From Leishmania infantum JPCM5 (lineage: Eukaryota > Euglenozoa > Kinetoplastea > Trypanosomatida > Trypanosomatidae), in contig NC_009412.2 in NCBI RefSeq assembly GCF_000002875.2, forward strand, positions 1,012,140 to 1,059,639: a stretch of DNA of 47,500 nucleotides, written 5' to 3'. Position numbers and translations under genes: made by a program. Shown in pieces: positions 38,569 to 46,898 of this stretch (the first letter of the stretch is position 1; every line of letters begins with the position of its first letter). The notes under the pieces were generated by a model, which did no database searches, was not told the origin of the DNA, and saw only the letters and a program-made list of their open reading frames with translations.

Positions 38569-39816
38569 ATGCGACGCTTCACTGCCCGCTACGCCGTCAG
38601 CGCCGCGGCATTCACCTCGGCTCGTCGGTTGCCATTGCGGTTCGGCATGTACTGGGCACAGCGGTGCCCCTCGCGCTTCGCTGCAACCAAGTTCCATCTC
38701 TCCGCTGCGGACGAGACGGTCGCTGCCGCCAAGCCCTGGGTAGCACCACCGCATAACCGGTCCGTTGCCCACTGGCTGTACATCAGCGCCGCATGCGTGG
38801 GTGCCGTTGTCTGGTTGGGCGGGGTGACGCGCCTGACGGAGAGTGGGCTGTCCTTGGTGGAGTGGAAGCCGATTAGCGGCGTGCGCCCGCCGCTGACGGA
38901 CGAGGAGTGGGACAAGGAGTTCCGCCACTACCAAGAGTTTCCCGAGTTCAAGCAGAAGCCGAACATGACGCTGAAGGAGTTTCAGTTCATTTTCTTCTGG
39001 GAGTGGGCACACCGCGTGCTCGCGCGCAGCCTCGGCCTCGTCTTTGGCGGCCCGCTGCTCTACTACGCCGGCCGCGGCTACTTCAAGGGCAACGGCAAGT
39101 TCCTGGCTGGCCTCGTCGGCATCATGGGCCTGGGTGCTGCCCAGGGGCTCATGGGGTGGTACATGGTCACAAGCGGGCTGGACAACAAGCTGCTCGAGGA
39201 GCGCAGGAAGGCGACCGTGTCCGCCTACCGCCTCGCCGCCCACCTCATTCTCGCCTTCACCATCTATTCCTTCATGCTGCGCATGGGCTACGGGCTGAAG
39301 CTACCGGCCATGGCACCCTTCCCTCGCATGGCCAAGGTGCAGCTGTGGCTGCGGATGTCCTTTGCCATGATGTTTGTGACGGCCATCTCAGGCGCCTTTG
39401 TGGCTGGACTCGATGCGGGGCTCCTGTACAACGACGATTTTCCCTGGATGGCTGGCGGCGTCTTCCCGCCGGCTGACCATCTCTTTGCCCTTGAGCCGAC
39501 GTGGCGCAACTTCTTTGAGAACCACTCGATGGTGCAGACGACCCACCGCGTCATGGCCGGCGTGACCTTTCTGACGATCACGGGACTGAACGTGGCTGCG
39601 TCGCGGCGGCGCGGCTTCATTCCGCCGCCTGTCTTCCGCAACCTCATGCTTGTGAACACGGCTCTGCTGTTCCAGGTCAGTCTTGGCATGTGGACGGTGA
39701 TGTCGACGGTGTACGTCCCCGTCGCCGTGTCTCACCAGATGGGTGCGCTGGTACTTCTCACCACTCTGATTCGCTTGTGTGCAGTGGTGGGCAGTCGTGG
39801 CGTCGTGCTCGCCTAG
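38569..39816 (+). CDS. COX15: Heme A synthase (COX15/CtaA family)
   Basis: COX15 oxidises the C8 methyl of heme O to the formyl of heme A for cytochrome c oxidase, in the mitochondrial inner membrane. The protein is 415 residues, matching eukaryotic COX15 (~410). The N-terminus (MRRFTARYAVSAAAFTSARR) is a typical mitochondrial leader. The family signature GGVTRLTESGLSLVEWKP is at ~84-101. About eight membrane segments are visible, and the four conserved histidines are placed as expected: EWAHR (148), LAAHL (225), TTHRVMAG (326) and VSHQMGAL (389). The loop YNDDFPWMAGGVFPP is also family-typical. Its partner heme O synthase (COX10) is not in this window. Confidence 0.97.
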   Translation: MRRFTARYAVSAAAFTSARRLPLRFGMYWAQRCPSRFAATKFHLSAADETVAAAKPWVAPPHNRSVAHWLYISAACVGAVVWLGGVTRLTESGLSLVEWKPISGVRPPLTDEEWDKEFRHYQEFPEFKQKPNMTLKEFQFIFFWEWAHRVLARSLGLVFGGPLLYYAGRGYFKGNGKFLAGLVGIMGLGAAQGLMGWYMVTSGLDNKLLEERRKATVSAYRLAAHLILAFTIYSFMLRMGYGLKLPAMAPFPRMAKVQLWLRMSFAMMFVTAISGAFVAGLDAGLLYNDDFPWMAGGVFPPADHLFALEPTWRNFFENHSMVQTTHRVMAGVTFLTITGLNVAASRRRGFIPPPVFRNLMLVNTALLFQVSLGMWTVMSTVYVPVAVSHQMGALVLLTTLIRLCAVVGSRGVVLA

Positions 39817-40400
39817 ACAACCGCGTGCGTGTGCGTGTGTGCGTCTGGGCACAGAGCTTCTGCAGGGGTTGGGTGGGTGGGGGCGGCCAGGATGTGTGCC
39901 CCCATCGCTCTCGAACATAGACGAGGGGGCGGGGAAGGGTGGGGAAGCGCCGTTGTCGTGTCATATACTGTCCAATAAAGCAGTCATGAATACAAAAAGA
40001 ATGGACAGCGCTGGGGGAGCCTGCGTGCCTTCTCCAGCGACCGCCAACCACGACCGGGTGTCGTGGACACTCGACGTTGCCTCTCCGCTTTACCCCTTCA
40101 CGGTGTACGCCGGCGTCTGGAGAGGCAGCGCCGCCGGGGTCGACCGCCAGGTTTTCTGCTGCACAATGTCCACCGCATCAGCGGAAGAGCCTACCTCACC
40201 ACCAATGTCTCAACACACGCTTGCAGGCACCGCCTGGCCTTTCTCCTTCCCTTTCCCTTCTTTGTGTTGCTTGTGGAAGGTTAGTGTGGCACGCAACAGC
40301 ATCGCACATCGAAGCGCGAGCAGCAGTTCTACTGTACACTGCCCACACCCACGCATACACGCGGTCTCTCTCTTCCTCTGCCCATCCCACACGAGGGCGA
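39817..40400 (+). other. Spacer between COX15 and the Cys-rich membrane protein
   Basis: No supported gene. Frames that extend the downstream protein upstream of 40401 lie before the predicted acceptor and are not expected to be translated. Confidence 0.55.
40237..40279 (+). promoter_or_regulatory. Predicted trans-splice acceptor region of the Cys-rich membrane protein
   Basis: The tract CCTTTCTCCTTCCCTTTCCC continues into TTCTTTGTGTTGCTTGTGGAAG, with AG at 40278-40279. The first ATG after it is 40401. Confidence 0.5.
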
Positions 40401-41522
40401 ATGGCGCGCCGTCACCGCCCCCTCTTCCATACTCTTCTCGCGTCGGTGGTAGTGCTGCTTGTGGTGCACGGCGGTGCTCCGGCGGCGGGGCTATCCGGAT
40501 CGGCGCCGTGCCCCGCCACGGCGGAGGCTGCACCGGAGTGGTGCAACAAGCTCTTTGGCGGGGCTGGCGGAATCGTCACAGCTGGTGCATGGAGCGAAAG
40601 CTTCTTCGCGTGTGTGTGCAACGGCGCTGCGCCGCTGATAATCAGCCGTCACCAAGATTTGCCTGAAGAAAGCGAGCAGCAGTCGTCGCCAGCGCTCCTT
40701 GAATGGGACTCCTCGCGAGCGTTGTCGACCCAGTTGTCGTCGTCAATGGCGGTATTCTCGTCCTCGTCGTCCTCAGCGCCGGCGAAGTACACGTGCCGGT
40801 GGATTGGCTTCTTCTCACCGTACCCGGATGGTGAACAATGCCTGCCCAGCACTGGCGTGTGCCCCACAAACTGCACTGTCATGCCACCGTTCCTCTGCGA
40901 CAGCCAGCAGGCAGGCAGCTGCACCGTCAGCGAAAGCGGCACACTCCTGTACACCTGCCTGACTTGCACTGGACGGCTATTCACCATTAACACGACAGGC
41001 CCAGACACGTGCCACCGCACGTACACGGAGGCGCTGTGTGACCCGCGGACTGAGTGCAGCGGCCATGGATGCTGCGCCATGCAAAACATCGATCCCTCGA
41101 GCAGCTCCGCGACCGGCGGCGTGTGCAATTGTTTTGCGAACCGCACACATGGCTACTACGCCGGTGAAAACTGCGCTGCATGCGCGTCCGGCTATTATGT
41201 GGACTCCGAGGGGGTCTGCAAGACGCGCGTGCAGCCAGTGCAGATTTTGCTGGCGTCGATTGGCAAGACGTGGACGATGGTGTCCCCCAACGTCTCAGTG
41301 CTCTTCCTCTTTGTCATTTTCAGTATGGTGCGCAAGCTGAATGCGTCTGACCGGCCGTTCGAACTGACTGGCTTGCGGCGGGCAAACCTGTCCTCGGTGC
41401 AGGTGGCGCGGCGGCGGCAGCAGAGCCTCTTCCACTCCAAGTACATCCCGATGCGGCCGGCGAAGAGTCGCTCCTTTACGAATCCGCACCAGCCCCGCAC
41501 GAGAGGACCGTCCGCGTATTGA
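40401..41522 (+). CDS. Unrecognised Cys-rich type I membrane protein
   Basis: The protein is 373 residues. A signal peptide is clear (LLASVVVLLVVHGGAPAAG, cleavage near 30). The lumenal/extracellular part (~30-280) has over 20 cysteines, an Asp/Ser-rich insertion in the middle (SSSMAVFSSSSSSAP), N-glycosylation sequons (NCT, NTT, NRT) and a C-terminal EGF-like stretch: CDPRTECSGHGCC, then GVCNCF, then ENCAACASGYYVDSEGVC. A membrane segment follows near 295-312 (VSVLFLFVIFSMV), then a basic ~60-residue tail (ARRRQQSLFHSKYIPMRP). I do not recognise the family. It may be a cell-surface, flagellar-pocket or endosomal protein. It is the last plus-strand gene before the strand switch. Confidence 0.85.
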   Translation: MARRHRPLFHTLLASVVVLLVVHGGAPAAGLSGSAPCPATAEAAPEWCNKLFGGAGGIVTAGAWSESFFACVCNGAAPLIISRHQDLPEESEQQSSPALLEWDSSRALSTQLSSSMAVFSSSSSSAPAKYTCRWIGFFSPYPDGEQCLPSTGVCPTNCTVMPPFLCDSQQAGSCTVSESGTLLYTCLTCTGRLFTINTTGPDTCHRTYTEALCDPRTECSGHGCCAMQNIDPSSSSATGGVCNCFANRTHGYYAGENCAACASGYYVDSEGVCKTRVQPVQILLASIGKTWTMVSPNVSVLFLFVIFSMVRKLNASDRPFELTGLRRANLSSVQVARRRQQSLFHSKYIPMRPAKSRSFTNPHQPRTRGPSAY

Positions 41523-42277
41523 TATCACCCCTTTCATGGCCATCCTGCTTTCCCGTGTGTGTGTGACCCCCCTCCTTCCCGTTGCTTGTTTAAAAGAGGC
41601 CCGAAACGGTGGGGCGCGCGCCCACCGCCCGCGCGCCTTCGCGTGTGTGGGGTCGCCCCCCCCCCCGCCCGGCAAAGCCCCGACGACCCTCTTACCTCAG
41701 AACCCCTCCTACCCCGAACGCCCCATCCCCTTCCTCACCCGACCGGTCACGTCCCCCCTGCCCGCCGCGCCAGGCGAGACAAGCGCGCCTCTCGGTCGGT
41801 GTCCCCGGGGCTGGCGGCCCCGTTTAGGGGTGGGGCGAAAGGGAAGGGGCGGGGGGTGCGGGGTGGTGGCGGGGGGCTCCCGGGCGCGGCGCGCCGGGGT
41901 GTGCGGGGTTGTTCTTACGGCCGGGCGCGGCGCCCCGGCGGGGCGTTCGCGCTTCGGTTGGGGCGGGCGTGCGCAACGAGGGTGCTGGGAGGCAAGCGGG
42001 GGATTCGCAGGCGGTTGTAGAGGTGCAGTGGGGATCAATATGTGGGAGGCGCAGCGCACAGACTTCCTCCGCTTGGTAAAAACGAAGCAATAGACGAAAA
42101 GGACGACGCGCAGTTTCGGAGTGGAGGGAACAGAAAAAAACGAACACCCCGGCTCGACGTAGCGACGACGACACCCGTCAGTATCTGGGAAGGGGCTGAA
42201 GGTGGGGGGGGTGAAAAGAAACATCCAGGCGATGCAAGCGGAGGTGCGGAGGAAGACGGCAGCGCAAGGCTGCTGCA
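41523..42277. other. Convergent strand-switch region (probable transcription termination zone)
   Basis: All genes to the left read rightward and all to the right read leftward, so two polycistronic units meet here. In kinetoplastids such convergent regions are sites of RNA polymerase II termination, often marked by base J and H3V. The core (about 41605-42010) is far richer in GC than the flanks. It is C-rich on the plus strand until about 41790, including a run of 11 C (41656-41666), then G-rich from about 41796 to 41990, with closely spaced G-runs (41827-41880). A near-palindrome GGTGGGGCGCGCGCCCACC lies at 41608-41626. No tRNA or other RNA gene is recognised. Long ORFs inside reflect only the lack of stop codons at high GC. 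Confidence 0.8.
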
Positions 42278-43669
42278 TCAGAACTTGTTTCTGCGCGAGC
42301 TCACCCTCCCGTCGCACGGCGGCTCGCCAACGCTCTCGATCATCTGGTCGCAGTAGTTGTGCGTCATCACGGCATCGGCGATCTCCCAAAGCTCCTCGCG
42401 GCGTGGGGAGTAGCATGTGCGGAAGGCCCAATCACCCCACTGCTGCCTATCACTCGGCACAATCAAATCCGTGCGCGGGCCACCACACGTGGGATCATCC
42501 GCGTTTGACGGCGGCGCCGGGGGACGGCCAAAGTTCTCCGCGACGGAGGTGGAAGAGACGGCGCTTGGCCGGCACCCCGGTCGCTCAGCAGACACCCCCG
42601 ACGGCGGTGGATGAGACCCGGGCTGTGGCTGTGCGCGGGAGGGCGGCTGCTGAGAGTCGCGTCGGGCGAGCGCCACGGCGTCGCTCGTGTTACTTGCTGA
42701 GTAGACGCCGGCGCTGTGATCTGCGGCGCTCTGCGGACGCGAGCGGACGGACGAGGAGGGGTGTGAGGAGGTGGACGCTTTGCGGCCCGGGCCGCCAAGG
42801 CGAGGTGCCGCCGCATCGCTGTTCTGAGAAAGGTGCGGTGTCGCGGCGTCCTCATCCGGTGGCGGCGCGGCGCGCGAAGAGCGGCGGCTGCTGCTAGCTC
42901 GCTCGCGCGCTGTGTCTGTCTGATACTTTTCGATCTGCTCATACACGCTGCGGGCCGGCTGCTGCTGGCGCTGCTGCGTCTCCGGGGGAGGCGCCAGCTG
43001 GGCATAGGACTGCGGTTGCTGAACGGCCGTGGCCATGGCCTTCGATGAGGTGCGGGCCGAGTGTGAGCAGGGTACGGTGCCGAGGGAGCGCCTGCGCGTG
43101 GCGGACAGTGGCGGGCCTGCCTCCGCCGCTAGGGGCGGAGTAAGTACCCTGGCAGCGGGCTGCTCGTTGCGCGGCGTGTAGACGTTTCCATCAGACGTAG
43201 AACGCCCCGGCGCATGCGCCGGCAATAGAGACCAGCGCCGTGCACCACCCGAGAGCGCCGCGCCATCGGACTGTGCCAGCACTGGCGACATCATCTTCAG
43301 CGGCCCCTTCGAGTTGGGGGAGATGGCAAACACGGCGTGCTGCAGGATGCAGGTATCCTCCAGCATCACGGTAAGCCAGCAGGCGACGGACGGCGCCCCG
43401 ATGCCAGCAACGGTGGCCCGCAGCGTCTCTCGCAGGTAGGAGCCGCATTCGCTTCCGGACGCAACGTCAACGCGCTCCGGTGCGACGGAATCAGCACGGT
43501 GCACATACACGGCGCGGATGTACGGCGCGGCGGCGGCGTCGTGCGCTTCGCATTGCGCCGCCGCTTTCACATGGGCGGCGGCTCGCTGGCAGACATCCGC
43601 CGCTGCCACCGCGCAGAGCCGCACACGCTCCTGTGGCGGGATGCCGATCGACAACACCATTGCACTCAT
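42278..43669 (-). CDS. Unrecognised protein with an N-terminal folded part and a long disordered region
   Basis: The protein is 463 residues. Residues 1-~130 look folded (VRLCAVAAADVCQRAAAHVK, SYLRETLRATVAGIGAPSVA, FAISPNSKGPLKMMSP). Residues ~130-400 are disordered, rich in Pro, Ser, Ala, Arg and Gln (PPPETQQRQQQPARSVYEQI). The last ~55 residues look conserved (WGDWAFRTCYSPRREELWEI, MTHNYCDQMIESVGEPP). I recognise no family. The frame opens upstream without a Met; the first ATG is at 43669, preceded by a short pyrimidine tract and AG on the minus strand (about 43727). A second Met three codons on is also possible. It is the last minus-strand gene before the switch region. Confidence 0.75.
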   Translation of the reverse strand: MSAMVLSIGIPPQERVRLCAVAAADVCQRAAAHVKAAAQCEAHDAAAAPYIRAVYVHRADSVAPERVDVASGSECGSYLRETLRATVAGIGAPSVACWLTVMLEDTCILQHAVFAISPNSKGPLKMMSPVLAQSDGAALSGGARRWSLLPAHAPGRSTSDGNVYTPRNEQPAARVLTPPLAAEAGPPLSATRRRSLGTVPCSHSARTSSKAMATAVQQPQSYAQLAPPPETQQRQQQPARSVYEQIEKYQTDTARERASSSRRSSRAAPPPDEDAATPHLSQNSDAAAPRLGGPGRKASTSSHPSSSVRSRPQSAADHSAGVYSASNTSDAVALARRDSQQPPSRAQPQPGSHPPPSGVSAERPGCRPSAVSSTSVAENFGRPPAPPSNADDPTCGGPRTDLIVPSDRQQWGDWAFRTCYSPRREELWEIADAVMTHNYCDQMIESVGEPPCDGRVSSRRNKF

Positions 43670-43761
43670 GCCGGTGTTCAATGGAGAAGGGAGATGGGCG
43701 GACACAGCCCACAAAGCAAGCGCGATCTAAGGAAGGAGTTGCTCAAAGGTTCGACGACAAG

Positions 43762-43782
43762 CACACACACACACACACACAC
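43762..43782. repeat. CA dinucleotide microsatellite
   Basis: About ten CA units on the plus strand. Confidence 0.85.
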
Positions 43783-43875
43783 GCAGGCTCTTGTCCAACG
43801 ACGATGATGACCCCCCAGGATTGCTCTGTTCTGCTGTGTGCGAGCGACCGTGCGCGGTCGATGAGAGCTCAAGCA

Positions 43876-43886
<11 letters not shown>

Positions 43887-43907
<21 letters not shown>

Positions 43908-43908
43908 G
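43887..43908. repeat. CA dinucleotide microsatellite
   Basis: About eleven CA units on the plus strand, following CGCGCG. Confidence 0.85.
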
Positions 43909-44315
43909 ACAACAAGAACGAATGACAGTTGTGCGCTCGATATTCTGACACACACGAGAGAGGATGAGAGACAGAGTGGTGAGAAGCGGTGACGGGGGAA
44001 GTATGACGCATACCCATACACAAGCGGGAGGAAGTGAGGCGTATGCGCCCTGGGCAGCTCTCCTGTGAGCAGTGGCGCTTTCGCGCAGAGGGGCGTTGCC
44101 GTGGTGTACGCGCACAGCGAAGGGCATCCTGGCCGGCGTGCAGGGACCCACACATGCACGCGCGCATTCACTCAATTTTTTCTTCCAGTGTGATATTCAA
44201 AATACTGTCAAGACGCTGGTCGGAGGGCAAAGACAACGTTCCACGCACACAGAGAGGAGACGTCAACGGGATCACGAGGACCTGCGCCGCAGCCTCGTAC
44301 GATTGCCTTCTCCTC

Positions 44316-45176
44316 TCAACCCCTCTGTCGCATGCGCCTGGCAAGCAGAGTCATGGGGGACACACCTCGGAAGATAATCGCGGTGCGGTCAAACCGGCGA
44401 TACGGCGTTTCTGCGCCATCGAAGCGTATTGGCGTGCCCTCGACAACGAGGCTCTTCTGGATACGGCGGATGTGCTCATCATCGTCGCCGATCCAGTCGA
44501 CACTGTGCGCCCAGTCGTATCGAGCTCGTCCGATCAAAATGTACAAGCAGCGCGGCGCCAGCATCAGCTCGACGCGCTCGCCGGGATACTCCGGGTGCGT
44601 GAGCGTCATGACGCGGCCAGCGTTCAGACACAAGCCAGCGACAATGCCAGTTGAGTTGCGGCTTTCGTCTACATGGGCCCGAATGAAGCCGCTCCCCGCC
44701 AGCCGCAAGAAGTGCACGCGGTCGTCGATGGGGATACGCGGCAGATACGCCTGTGCAAGGTCGTGCGCCCGGGCAAGGGCTCCGGAGACGAGCGGGAGAT
44801 CGACCTCGAGGTTCGCGTGTGGCATGTTCAGGCCAGCATCGCTGCCTGTCTCTGCTGCTTGCGTGATGGCAGCGTATGAGCGGTAGAACTCCTTGTAGTG
44901 GTGGATGAGGCCGTCCATGTGGCCATCGCTGTAGCTCAACCGCTCAAACCAGGGCTCCGAGAAGTCTAGAAGCGTCTTCTCCTCCTGCTCCGTGATCACC
45001 TCCGGCAGCACGTACGCCGTCACCCAGTTCGCTGGTGTGGCCCTAACGTCTTTTCCGATGGCTTCCTCTGCAGGCGGGTGAACAAACGACGGGGCCCCTC
45101 GCATCGACAGCAGAGACGACGGTGCCGCCACGACCGCTGTCGACTCCGGCAGCAATCGGCGGAACACAACACGCAT
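44316..45176 (-). CDS. ALKBH7: ALKBH7-like Fe(II)/2-oxoglutarate dioxygenase
   Basis: The protein has 286 residues. The N-terminus (MRVVFRRLLPESTAVVAAPS) resembles a mitochondrial leader. The 2-oxoglutarate oxygenase core is complete: HxD at His168/Asp170 (FIRAHVDES), distal His224 (RARYDWAHS) and the R-x5-R pair Arg264/Arg270 (RTAIIFR). The stretches TGIVAGLCLNAGRVMTL, ELMLAPRCLYILIGRARYDW and the early LLDFSEPWFERLSYSDGHMD fit ALKBH7, the mitochondrial AlkB member linked in animals to necrosis and mitochondrial RNA handling, better than nucleic-acid-repair AlkB proteins. Between His224 and Arg264 there are 40 residues, about 20 more than in human ALKBH7 as I recall it. The start codon is the first Met of the frame. 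Confidence 0.88.
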   Translation of the reverse strand: MRVVFRRLLPESTAVVAAPSSLLSMRGAPSFVHPPAEEAIGKDVRATPANWVTAYVLPEVITEQEEKTLLDFSEPWFERLSYSDGHMDGLIHHYKEFYRSYAAITQAAETGSDAGLNMPHANLEVDLPLVSGALARAHDLAQAYLPRIPIDDRVHFLRLAGSGFIRAHVDESRNSTGIVAGLCLNAGRVMTLTHPEYPGERVELMLAPRCLYILIGRARYDWAHSVDWIGDDDEHIRRIQKSLVVEGTPIRFDGAETPYRRFDRTAIIFRGVSPMTLLARRMRQRG

Positions 45177-45878
45177 GCGTTGGCTAAGCTGTTCAAGTCA
45201 GGCGGGGAGGGTGAGCAATGCCCACGCACACGCACACGCACACGCACACTGACACAAAATGGGAACCTGCGCAAGCAAGCACGCACTGCGCTTCTGGTTG
45301 GGCGACGGCGAGAGGAGGCAGAGCGGAGCAGAAGAAAGCGAGATGAAGTGCGCGCGTGCATCTTTCGCTCAACAGCCACAGGCAGGGAAGGGTGCACATG
45401 ACGAGCGACACATCAATGGAGAAGGCGCACGGCGACTGCCACTGACGCCGGCACATACACGCTCTACAGGGAGACACCTCGCAGGAATACAACGGGCGCT
45501 TCCCTTGCACAAGTCCAAATAGAGATGCTGCGTTGACGGCTGTTGCTCCGGGAGAGGGGTTCATGTGGCACCTCTGAGCCTTTACCGTGATACCACGCAA
45601 GCCGCTCAGTCGAGCAAGTGAAACCGTGGGGATGGGAGAGGAGGGGCGACGTACACAGTGGCCGGGCGCGCACCCCTGTCACACACACAGAGGTAGGATG
45701 ACGCTTCTGCTCGGCGGCAGCAGAAACGCCGACGATGCTCGAAGCAGCAGCATGGGAGACGAGAGCAGCCGGCAGCAGACAAATCTGAGGCGCACCCACA
45801 CTACGCCATGACAGGTGCTCACCACATCAGGGCGGAGGGCAAAAGGCGTGTCGCGTGCCCCCTGCTGACGCGCTGTGA
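45177..45878 (-). other. Spacer between the ATG12-like and ALKBH7-like genes
   Basis: No supported gene. A CACACG repeat lies at about 45227-45250, close to the ALKBH7-like start and presumably in or near its leader. Confidence 0.55.
45227..45250. repeat. CACACG short tandem repeat
   Basis: About four copies of a six-base CACACG/CGCACA unit on the plus strand. Confidence 0.75.
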
Positions 45879-46247
45879 TTACCCGCTGAAAACTTCGGGG
45901 TCTATGGTGACGTAGAGCCTGCGTGCCTCCGGGGCGGCCGCATACATGTCCAGCAGAGTCTGCAAGGTTTGCTCCGGTGCGGGTATGAAGGCTTCGGTGC
46001 CGTTGCGCACGAAAATGAAGGTGGCGCCGGAGCCACTTGTGGCGGTGCAGTTGCCGATCGCTGCCGCCCCCTCCAATCCTCCACTGGCCACCGGTACCGT
46101 CATTGCCTTCGCCTTGACAAGCTTCTTGCGCAGCCTTGCGTGGACCTCGCCGATCGTTGTGTCGGGGTCGAAGCTGCCGTCGGCCACCTTCACACCGAAG
46201 CGTGATGTGTTGAAGTTGATTGTAACCTTCTCCTTTGTAGTGTTCAT
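45879..46247 (-). CDS. ATG12: ATG12-like ubiquitin-fold protein
   Basis: The protein is 122 residues. It looks like a ubiquitin-like modifier: a first strand pair (KVTINFNTSRFGVKV), a helix (TTIGEVHARLRKKLVKA), then FIFVRNGTEAFIPAPEQTLQ, LLDMYA and a last strand LYVTIDPEVFSG. The FVxxxxxAFxPxPxQTLxxL pattern and a C-terminal Gly fit ATG12, which is conjugated to ATG5 during autophagosome formation. Here the Gly is the last residue, so no processing would be needed. An Ala/Gly/Ser-rich insertion (VASGGLEGAAAIGNCTATSG) separates the halves. Alternative upstream in-frame Met codons exist (one at 46277); the chosen start fits the domain boundary. ATG8 is less likely because its FYxL-type features are missing. 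Confidence 0.68.
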   Translation of the reverse strand: MNTTKEKVTINFNTSRFGVKVADGSFDPDTTIGEVHARLRKKLVKAKAMTVPVASGGLEGAAAIGNCTATSGSGATFIFVRNGTEAFIPAPEQTLQTLLDMYAAAPEARRLYVTIDPEVFSG

Positions 46248-46898
46248 TCGTATAAGTGTGCTGGTCCGTGTGTGCATGTGCGTGCGCGCGTGCGTGTATG
46301 TGCCTGCTGGCTCCAGTCGGCGACAGCAGAACTGCGAGATGCACCCAAATACATGAGGGTGGGAGGGAGGGGGTCGGACGAAGGGGCACAGGGAGCACAA
46401 CAGTGATCTTCGTCTCCCACGATATAGGTGACGGCCTTGGCGGGCGTCACCTACGGGAAGGGTGGCAGAGACGTGTATCCTTGTGAGCACATGAGTGAAT
46501 GTGTGCGCGTTTCGCTTGCTCGCGCATGAGGGGTGCCGCCCGTGTAAACCGACGCAGCGGTGATGCTCAGACGGACAGACGGACGGTGATGGCGTGCGGC
46601 AAAGAAGGCGCATGCACAAACGCTCATGCATACACGTGCGCAATGTAGCACAGCTGCAGGCCGCGTCGTCCTCCCCAGTCCGTCTCCCGAGTCGTGAGAC
46701 ATCAGCGAGGCGTCTCAGTCGCAAGGAGGCGAGCGCCCAGTGTGTCCGTGTGCACGCCGCACGCGTATCGTGTCTGGTTTCACTCTGTCTCACTGGGTGT
46801 TGGGGTGTGCAGAATAAGTGAAAGATATCATCGTCCCTCGGGAATACTTACGCACACGCACACATGAAACACATCCACACAGGCAGGAAGACGTGCGC
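46248..46898 (-). other. Spacer upstream of the ATG12-like gene
   Basis: No supported gene. It contains a perfect 9-bp hairpin (46425-46453) and TG/CG-rich sequence just before the ATG12-like start. Confidence 0.55.
46425..46453 (-). repeat. Perfect 9-bp hairpin
   Basis: TAGGTGACG (46425-46433) pairs with CGTCACCTA (46445-46453) across an 11-base loop. It sits between two minus-strand genes. Confidence 0.7.

Larger units (their letters stand above)
43670..44315 (-). other. Spacer with two CA/TG microsatellites
   Basis: No supported gene. CA runs on the plus strand (TG on the coding strand) lie at about 43762-43782 and 43887-43908. Confidence 0.6.

Noticed and set aside
41536..42093. Long open frames on both strands in the strand-switch region
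   Set aside because: They occur in several frames at once, encode Gly/Arg/Pro/Ala-rich sequence and arise because stop codons are rare at this GC content.
45879..46793. 304-residue reading of the ATG12-like gene
   Set aside because: The upstream part is Arg/His/Thr-rich translation of CA/GC repeats; the recognisable domain begins near 46247.
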